The notes under the pieces were generated by a model. It saw only the letters and a program-made list of their open reading frames with translations. It searched no databases and had not been told where the DNA came from. The position numbers and the translations under genes are program-made. DNA of 6,752 nt. Source: JBGPIT01 sp041485125. Its GTDB lineage: Bacteria; Desulfobacterota; Binatia; UTPRO1. Position 1 is the stretch's first letter. Each line of letters begins with the position of its first letter. The DNA is taken from the NCBI GenBank assembly GCA_041485125.1, contig JBGPIT010000280.1, forward strand, positions 1 through 6,752, read 5' to 3'. Below are positions 1-6,752 of the stretch, piece after piece.

Positions 1-445
1 AATCCAACAACTCCGCGTCGTCCACCGTGTCCACCTTGTTCATGAACACCACGATGTACGGCACCCCCACCTGCCGCGCGAGCAAGATGTGCTCGCGCGT
101 CTGCGGCATCGGCCCGTCCGCCGCCGACACCACCAAAATCGCCCCGTCCATCTGTGCCGCCCCCGTGATCATGTTCTTCACGTAGTCGGCGTGCCCCGGA
201 CAATCCACGTGCGCGTAGTGCCGCTTCGCACTCTCGTACTCCACGTGCGCCGTCGCAATCGTGATCCCCCGCGCCTTCTCCTCCGGCGCCTTGTCGATCT
301 GATCGAACGCCACGTACTCCGCCAGCTTCTTCGCCGCCTGCACCTTCGTGATCGCCGCCGTCAACGTCGTCTTCCCGTGATCCACGTGCCCGATCGTCCC
401 CACGTTCGCGTGCGGCTTCTTCCGTTCGAACTTCGCCTTGCCCAT
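1..445 (-). CDS. tuf: Elongation factor Tu, N-terminal part (3' end outside window)
   Basis: EF-Tu is the cytoplasmic GTPase that carries aminoacyl-tRNA to the ribosomal A site. The window holds the first 148 codons, which is most of the G domain; the family is usually about 395 residues. It begins MGKAKFERKKPHANVGTIGH. The GTPase motifs are in order: G1 GHVDHGKT at 19-26, G2 RGITI at 59-63, G3 DCPGH at 81-85 and G4 NKVD at 136-139. The ATG at 443-445 is chosen because it matches the family N-terminus and has GGAGG five bases upstream. The gene is last in the str order, 190 bases after fusA. Codon use is unlike its neighbours: all 15 valines are GTG, 9 of 10 glycines GGG and 5 of 7 leucines TTG. 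The family assignment is certain. Whether this is the only tuf copy in the genome cannot be seen. The frame is open to the window edge, so it is truncated by the window and not broken. Confidence 0.98.
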   Translation of the reverse strand, partial: MGKAKFERKKPHANVGTIGHVDHGKTTLTAAITKVQAAKKLAEYVAFDQIDKAPEEKARGITIATAHVEYESAKRHYAHVDCPGHADYVKNMITGAAQMDGAILVVSAADGPMPQTREHILLARQVGVPYIVVFMNKVDTVDDAELLD

Positions 446-450
446 GAAAT

Positions 451-455
451 CCTCC
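451..455 (-). promoter_or_regulatory. Shine-Dalgarno of tuf
   Basis: On the minus strand GGAGG lies five bases before the tuf ATG (GGAGGATTTCATG). It is a strong ribosome binding site, as expected for one of the most abundant proteins in the cell, and it fixes the tuf start. Confidence 0.85.
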
Positions 456-554
456 GCCGATGCTCCGGCTGTTCCGCAGCGCGCGCTGCGCCGCGCGCGG
501 ATGCCGTTGCTCCAATTCCTTCACTGTTTGGCCCGTGCCGCTCGTCGTGACGCG

Positions 555-578
555 CGCGGGGTCCGCGGTCACCCCGCG
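555..578 (-). other. GC-rich stem-loop in fusA-tuf spacer
   Basis: Read on the minus strand, arms CGCGGGGT and ACCCCGCG form a perfect 8-bp stem around an 8-base loop (GACCGCGG). It shares two bases with the neighbouring stem-loop at 577-595, so the two cannot both be fully formed. There is no U-run after it, so it does not look like a standard intrinsic terminator. Confidence 0.5.
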
Positions 579-595
579 GTCGCGTGACGCGACCG
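577..595 (-). other. GC-rich stem-loop in fusA-tuf spacer
   Basis: Arms CGGTCGCG and CGCGACCG make a perfect 8-bp stem with a three-base loop (TCA on the transcript strand). It is thermodynamically strong, but no U-tract follows it. It could act as a pause, a processing site or an mRNA 3' stabiliser for fusA; the function is unknown. Confidence 0.5.
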
Positions 596-604
596 GAGGC
601 GCGC

Positions 605-619
605 GGGTCGAGTTGACCC
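605..619 (-). other. Small stem-loop just after fusA stop
   Basis: On the transcript strand GGGTC and GACCC pair around a five-base loop (AACTC), starting 16 bases after the fusA stop codon. It is the first and weakest of the three stems in this spacer. Chance cannot be excluded for a five-pair stem in GC-rich DNA. Confidence 0.35.
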
Positions 620-635
620 TTTTCTCAGGAGGCGG

Positions 636-2717
636 TCACGCGCCGACCGCCTTGGCCGCAATCTCCTCCGAAATGGTGGCTGGCACCGCCTCGTAATGCG
701 CGAACTGCATGGTGTATGTGGCACGCCCCTGCGTTTTCGAACGTAGATCGGTCGCGTAGCCGAACATCTGCGCCAGCGGCACGTGCGCGGTGATGATCTG
801 CGCGCCGGCGCGAGAATCATTGCCCTGGATGCGGCCGCGGCGACTGGCGATGTCGCCCATCACCTCACCCATGAACTCCTCGGGTACCACCACCTCGACC
901 GCCATGATCGGCTCGAGGATGATCGGCTTCGCCTTCGACGCGCCTTCCTTCGCCGCCATCGAGCCGGCAATCTTGAAGGCGATCTCGGAGGAGTCGACGT
1001 CGTGGTACGAGCCGTCGGTCAGCGTGACCCTCACGTCGACCAGCGGATAGCCCGCCAGGACACCGCCCTCGAACGCCTCTTTGGCGCCCTTGTCGACGGC
1101 CGGGATGTACTCCTTCGGCACCGTGCCGCCCTTGGTGCCGTCGACGAACTCGTAGCCACTGCCGGGGGGCAGCGGCTCGAGCGTGATCCAGACGTGGCCG
1201 TACTGGCCGCGACCGCCGGTCTGGCGGATGAACTTGCCTTCTTGCTCGACCTTCTTGCGGATGGTCTCGCGATACGCGACCTGGGGCTTGCCGACGTTGG
1301 CGTCGACTTTGAACTCGCGCAGCAGGCGATCGACGATGATCTCGAGGTGGAGCTCGCCCATACCGGAGATGATCGTCTGGCCGGTCTCGCGGTCGGTGTG
1401 GACGCGGAACGACGGATCCTCGGTGGCAAGCTTCTGCAGCGCCACCCCGAGCTTCTCCTGGTCGTCCTTGGTCTTCGGCTCGATCGCGATGTGAATGACG
1501 GGATCGGGGAACTCGATCGACTCGAGGATCACCGGGTGGTCCTCGTCGCAGAGCGTGTCGCCGGTCGTCGTCTGGCGCAGGCCGACCGCCGCTGCGATGT
1601 CGCCGGAGTAGACCTCTTTGATCTCCTCGCGCTTGTTGGCGTGCATCTTGAGGAGACGGCCGAGGCGCTCCTTGCGGCCTTTGGTCGCGTTGAAGACGTA
1701 CGATCCCGACGTGAGGACGCCGGAGTAGACGCGGAAGAACGCCAGCTGACCGACGAACGGATCGGTCATGATCTTGAACGCGAGTGCGGAGAACGGCGCG
1801 TCGTCGCCGGCGGGGCGCTCGACCTCTTCTTTGGTTTCCGGATCGATGCCGCGGACCGCCGGCACGTCGAGCGGCGAGGGCAAGTAGTCGACGACCGCGT
1901 CGAGGAGCGGCTGCACACCGCGATTCTTGAACGCCGACCCGCAGAGCACGGGGATCAGCGTCATCGCCAAGGTGCCTTTGCGGATCGCCGCGCGGATCTC
2001 GCTTTCGCTCATCGCGGCGCCTTCGAGATACTTCTCCATCAGCTTCTCGTCGGCGTCGGCGACGCCTTCGAGCAGCTTCTCGCGGTACTCGTTGGCGACG
2101 TCCTGGTACTCGGCCGGAATCTCGTCCTCGCGATACTTCGCGCCCAAGCTCTCGTCGTCCCAGACGATCGCCTTCATCGTCACCAGATCGATCACGCCGA
2201 TGTGCTGATCCTCGGTACCGAGCGGCAGCTGGATCGGAACCGGGTTCGCGCGCAGGCGATCGCGCATCATCTGCACGGTGCGGAAGAAGTTGGCACCGAC
2301 GCGATCCATCTTGTTGACGAACGCCATGCGCGGCACGCCGTATTTGTCGGCCTGCCGCCAGACGGTCTCGGACTGCGGCTCGACGCCGGCGACCGAATCG
2401 AAGAGCGCGACCGCGCCGTCGAGGACGCGCAGCGAGCGCTCGACCTCCATCGTGAAGTCGACGTGGCCGGGCGTGTCGATGATGTTGATGCGGTGGTCGC
2501 GCCACATCGCGGTCGTCGCCGCGGACGTGATCGTGATGCCGCGCTCCTGCTCCTGCACCATCCAGTCCATGGTGGCCGTGCCCTCATGGACCTCGCCGAT
2601 CTTATAGTTGATGCCGGTGTAGTAGAGGATGCGCTCGGTACACGTAGTCTTGCCGGCATCGATGTGGGCCATGATGCCGATGTTGCGTGTGCGTTCGAGT
2701 GGGATCTGTCGAGGCAT
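636..2717 (-). CDS. fusA: Elongation factor G (translocase)
   Basis: EF-G is the ribosomal GTPase that drives translocation of tRNA and mRNA and, with RRF, helps recycle ribosomes. The 693 residues match the usual length of about 690-704. The G domain shows G1 AHIDAGKT at 17-24, G2 around RGITIT at 59-64, G3 DTPGH at 81-85, G4 NKMD at 135-138 and G5 GSAFK at 260-264. The rest continues through domain II (FVGQLAFFRVYSG), domain III (SGMGELHLEI), domain IV with the conserved GGRGQYGH stretch, and domain V (SRRGRIQG). It ends in a short tail of acidic and alanine residues (ISEEIAAKAVGA). The ATG at 2715-2717 lies six bases after the rpsG stop, and the upstream sequence is rpsG coding, so coupling is likely. 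Its place in the str order supports the main translocase over an EF-G2 paralogue. Valine codons in the first 150 residues are mostly GTC and glycines mostly GGC. Confidence 0.99.
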   Translation of the reverse strand: MPRQIPLERTRNIGIMAHIDAGKTTCTERILYYTGINYKIGEVHEGTATMDWMVQEQERGITITSAATTAMWRDHRINIIDTPGHVDFTMEVERSLRVLDGAVALFDSVAGVEPQSETVWRQADKYGVPRMAFVNKMDRVGANFFRTVQMMRDRLRANPVPIQLPLGTEDQHIGVIDLVTMKAIVWDDESLGAKYREDEIPAEYQDVANEYREKLLEGVADADEKLMEKYLEGAAMSESEIRAAIRKGTLAMTLIPVLCGSAFKNRGVQPLLDAVVDYLPSPLDVPAVRGIDPETKEEVERPAGDDAPFSALAFKIMTDPFVGQLAFFRVYSGVLTSGSYVFNATKGRKERLGRLLKMHANKREEIKEVYSGDIAAAVGLRQTTTGDTLCDEDHPVILESIEFPDPVIHIAIEPKTKDDQEKLGVALQKLATEDPSFRVHTDRETGQTIISGMGELHLEIIVDRLLREFKVDANVGKPQVAYRETIRKKVEQEGKFIRQTGGRGQYGHVWITLEPLPPGSGYEFVDGTKGGTVPKEYIPAVDKGAKEAFEGGVLAGYPLVDVRVTLTDGSYHDVDSSEIAFKIAGSMAAKEGASKAKPIILEPIMAVEVVVPEEFMGEVMGDIASRRGRIQGNDSRAGAQIITAHVPLAQMFGYATDLRSKTQGRATYTMQFAHYEAVPATISEEIAAKAVGA

Positions 2718-2723
2718 GAAAAA

Positions 2724-2728
2724 CTACC
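2724..2728 (-). promoter_or_regulatory. Weak Shine-Dalgarno of fusA overlapping rpsG stop
   Basis: The best upstream match is GGTAG, whose last three bases are the TAG stop of rpsG, six bases before the fusA ATG. It is a poor match to the anti-SD, which suggests that fusA translation depends largely on ribosomes finishing rpsG (translational coupling). This is inference from spacing. Confidence 0.45.
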
Positions 2729-3194
2729 AGCGGTAATGGGCGAAGGCTTTGTTGGCCTCCGCCATACGATGCGTATCTTCCCGTTTCTTGATCGCGGCGC
2801 CGCGGTTGTTGGCGGCGTCGTTGAGCTCGCCCGCGAGGCGCTCGACCATCGACTTCTCCGGCCGCGCGCGCGCGTGCTGCACGATCCAGCGCATGCCGAG
2901 CGAGATGCGCCGGGCCGGCCGCACCTCGACGGGGACCTGATAGGTTGCACCGCCGACGCGTCGCGAGCGCACCTCGACGACCGGCTTCACGTTGTCGAGC
3001 GCCTTCTTGAAGATGCCGAGCGGCTCTTCCTTGGTGCGGGTCTGGATCAGCTCCAGGGCACCGTAGAAGACGCGCTCCGCCAGGCTCTTCTTCCCGCCCG
3101 ACATGATCGTGTTCATGAACTTCGTCACCATCCGATCGTGGAACTTGGGATCGGGCAGAACATCGCGGCGACGGACCTCTCCTTTACGCGGCAT
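2724..3194 (-). CDS. rpsG: 30S ribosomal protein S7
   Basis: S7 nucleates assembly of the 30S head by binding the 3' major domain of 16S rRNA and lies next to the E-site tRNA. The 156-residue length equals the standard bacterial form. Diagnostic segments are the basic N-terminus MPRKGEVRRRDVLPDPKF, the central SRRVGGATYQVPVEVRPARR region, the RWIV helix and the C-terminal REDTHRMAEANKAFAHYRW. The ATG at 3192-3194 is supported by GAGGAG eight bases upstream. The gene lies 27 bases after rpsL and six before fusA. In E. coli S7 is the translational repressor of this operon, acting on a longer rpsL-rpsG gap. Here that gap is too short for the same structure, so any autoregulation would need another site. 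The protein is intact, with nothing missing. Confidence 0.99.
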   Translation of the reverse strand: MPRKGEVRRRDVLPDPKFHDRMVTKFMNTIMSGGKKSLAERVFYGALELIQTRTKEEPLGIFKKALDNVKPVVEVRSRRVGGATYQVPVEVRPARRISLGMRWIVQHARARPEKSMVERLAGELNDAANNRGAAIKKREDTHRMAEANKAFAHYRW

Positions 3195-3202
3195 GACTCC
3201 GG

Positions 3203-3208
3203 CTCCTC
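3203..3208 (-). promoter_or_regulatory. Shine-Dalgarno of rpsG
   Basis: GAGGAG on the minus strand sits eight bases before the rpsG ATG, inside the 27-base rpsL-rpsG gap. It supports independent initiation on rpsG in addition to any coupling from rpsL. Confidence 0.75.
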
Positions 3209-3221
3209 AATCGCACTTCAG

Positions 3222-3593
3222 CTACTTCGGCTTCTTGGCGCCGTACTTCGATCGGCTCTGCTTGCGGTCTTGGACGCCGATCGAGTCGAGCGTGCCGCGC
3301 ACGATGTGGTAGCGCACGCCGGGAAGATCCTTGACGCGGCCGCCGCGGATGAGGACGACGGAGTGCTCCTGCAGGTTGTGACCGACGCCGGGGATATACG
3401 ACGTCACCTCGATGCCGTTGGTGAGCCGGACGCGCGCGACTTTGCGGAGCGCGGAGTTCGGCTTCTTCGGAGTGGAGGTGTAGACGCGCGTGCAGACGCC
3501 GCGGCGCTGCGGGCAGCTCTGCAACGCCGGCGCGGCGAGTTTGCGTCGCTGCGGCGTCCGCCCGCCACGGATGAGTTGATTGATCGTCGGCAT
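3222..3593 (-). CDS. rpsL: 30S ribosomal protein S12
   Basis: S12 sits at the 30S decoding centre and controls codon-anticodon accuracy. The 123 residues match the family length (124 in E. coli). Visible signatures are MPTINQLIRGGR at the start, CPQRRGVCTRVYTSTPKKPN at 27-46, LRKVARVRLTNG, GHNLQEHSVVLIRGGRVKDLPGVRYH, and the basic C-terminus SRSKYGAKKPK. Lysines 43 and 88 (counted with Met) are both wild type; these are the classical streptomycin-resistance positions, so no rpsL-type resistance is predicted. Asp89, the residue that carries beta-methylthiolation in E. coli, is present. The ATG at 3591-3593 has AGGGGG six bases upstream and is the first gene after the str promoter. Of its 12 valines, 9 are GTC and 3 GTG. 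Confidence 0.99.
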   Translation of the reverse strand: MPTINQLIRGGRTPQRRKLAAPALQSCPQRRGVCTRVYTSTPKKPNSALRKVARVRLTNGIEVTSYIPGVGHNLQEHSVVLIRGGRVKDLPGVRYHIVRGTLDSIGVQDRKQSRSKYGAKKPK

Positions 3594-3599
3594 TCACAT

Positions 3600-3605
3600 C
3601 CCCCT
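3600..3605 (-). promoter_or_regulatory. Shine-Dalgarno of rpsL
   Basis: AGGGGG on the minus strand lies six bases before the rpsL ATG. It is a strong purine-rich ribosome binding site, nine bases downstream of the leader stem-loop, so that structure could influence access to it. Confidence 0.75.
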
Positions 3606-3614
3606 ATGATCGCA

Positions 3615-3636
3615 TCGCGGCGCCGGCGCGCCGCGA
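3615..3636 (-). promoter_or_regulatory. Strong stem-loop in the rpsL leader RNA
   Basis: In the predicted 5' leader, arms TCGCGGCGC and GCGCCGCGA pair perfectly over nine bases around a four-base loop (GCCG on the transcript strand). The stem ends nine bases before the rpsL Shine-Dalgarno. A smaller alternative stem, CGACT/AGTCG at 3634-3646, shares three bases with it, so the two are mutually exclusive. A role as a protein-binding or attenuation element of the str operon is plausible but unproven. There is no U-tract, so it is not an obvious terminator. Confidence 0.5.
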
Positions 3637-3697
3637 CTCCCAGTCGGAAGCGCGGCACGAAGTGGCGTCGCATCGAGAAAGTGCAAGGAAAACGGGC

Positions 3698-3726
3698 AAA
3701 GTATGCGATCGATTTTCGACTGTCAA
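3698..3726 (-). promoter_or_regulatory. Sigma70-type promoter of the str operon
   Basis: On the minus strand a perfect -35 box TTGACA (3721-3726) is followed by a 17-base spacer (3704-3720) and a -10 box TACTTT (3698-3703, consensus TATAAT). The optimal spacing and position between rpoC and rpsL make this the likely str promoter. The base after the -10 and those that follow are GC-rich (GCCCG), a discriminator type associated with stringent, growth-rate-dependent control of ribosomal genes. Transcription would start near 3690-3693 and leave a leader of about 100 bases. No extended -10 TG and no AT-rich UP element are visible. Confidence 0.85.
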
Positions 3727-3744
3727 GGTTTCGACCCCTCGCGC

Positions 3745-3757
3745 ACGCCGACGGCGT
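3745..3757 (-). other. Small hairpin directly after rpoC stop
   Basis: ACGCC and GGCGT pair around a three-base loop immediately after the rpoC TGA. It is only five pairs and is followed by GC-rich sequence instead of a U-tract. It is not a convincing intrinsic terminator, so rpoBC transcripts may read through into the str operon. Confidence 0.25.

Positions 3758-6752
<2,995 letters not shown>

Larger units (their letters stand above)
446..635 (-). other. fusA-tuf spacer with tandem stem-loops, no gene seen
   Basis: This 190-base stretch is much longer than the other gaps inside the operon (27 and 6 bases). It contains three consecutive GC-rich stem-loops (605-619, 577-595, 555-578) and a perfect 16-base palindrome at 475-490 (CGCAGC-GCGC-GCTGCG). 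I find no convincing -35/-10 pair, no tRNA cloverleaf and no U-tract after any stem. It may separate tuf expression from fusA by RNA processing, pausing or partial termination. It could also be the boundary of a recombination event, given the codon change in tuf. These roles are inference. Confidence 0.6.

Noticed and set aside
89..550. Plus-strand open frame of 153 codons over tuf
   Set aside because: It is antisense to the EF-Tu G domain, with an Arg/His-rich product. It is a shadow.
446..635. A tRNA-like stretch (TTGGAGCAACGGCATCC) in the fusA-tuf spacer
   Set aside because: It resembles a D-arm segment only. No acceptor stem, anticodon arm or T-arm could be folded around it.
865..2505. 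Minus-strand open frame of 546 codons within fusA
   Set aside because: It lies in another frame of fusA, is dominated by Arg/Ala/Gly and has no start context. The overlapping EF-G frame has all the expected motifs.
3404..3673. Possible leader peptide frame starting in the rpsL 5' leader and overlapping rpsL
   Set aside because: Its ATG at 3671-3673 has no Shine-Dalgarno, the product is Arg-rich, and it runs far into rpsL in the wrong frame. There is no attenuation-type codon run.
3745..3757. Intrinsic terminator after rpoC
   Set aside because: The stem is only five pairs and no U-tract follows, so it was kept as a minor hairpin and not called a terminator.

Overview
The window is a GC-rich bacterial chromosome segment carrying the junction between the RNA polymerase beta' gene and the str operon. 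All five genes lie on the minus strand. Read in transcription order, from high to low coordinates, they are rpoC (5' end outside the window), rpsL (ribosomal protein S12), rpsG (S7), fusA (EF-G) and tuf (EF-Tu, 3' end outside the window). Every gene is a recognisable housekeeping gene with intact signature motifs. I see no mobile element, CRISPR array, tRNA, rRNA or defence gene, and no undescribed multi-gene system. The points worth a second look are regulatory and compositional.

Layout: 3758-6752 holds about 997 codons of rpoC, from just before the catalytic centre to the natural stop. 3594-3757 is a 164-base spacer with a near-consensus sigma70-type promoter (3698-3726) driving rpsL. It also holds a strong GC-rich stem-loop in the predicted leader (3615-3636) and a strong Shine-Dalgarno. 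rpsL (3222-3593), rpsG (2724-3194) and fusA (636-2717) follow with gaps of only 27 and 6 bases, so they form one tightly coupled unit. 446-635 is a 190-base spacer with three consecutive GC-rich stem-loops. 1-445 is the first 148 codons of tuf.

Organism: high GC, C-ending codons in rpoC-fusA, and an SI3-type insertion inside the RpoC trigger loop together point to a Gram-negative lineage. Proteobacteria or a delta-proteobacteria-like phylum such as Myxococcota, Desulfobacterota or Binatota would fit. I cannot name the taxon from sequence inspection alone, and the uncultured-lineage idea is inference.

How the genes work together: RpoC is the catalytic-centre subunit of RNA polymerase. S12 and S7 are 30S proteins of the decoding centre and head/E-site. 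EF-Tu delivers aminoacyl-tRNA and EF-G translocates it. Clustering transcription and translation core genes here is the classical bacterial arrangement. The main anomaly is tuf. Although co-oriented with its neighbours, it uses GTG for all 15 visible valines and GGG for 9 of 10 glycines, whereas fusA and rpsL strongly prefer GTC and fusA prefers GGC. This suggests a different recent ancestry (transfer or gene conversion) or an assembly join in the fusA-tuf spacer.
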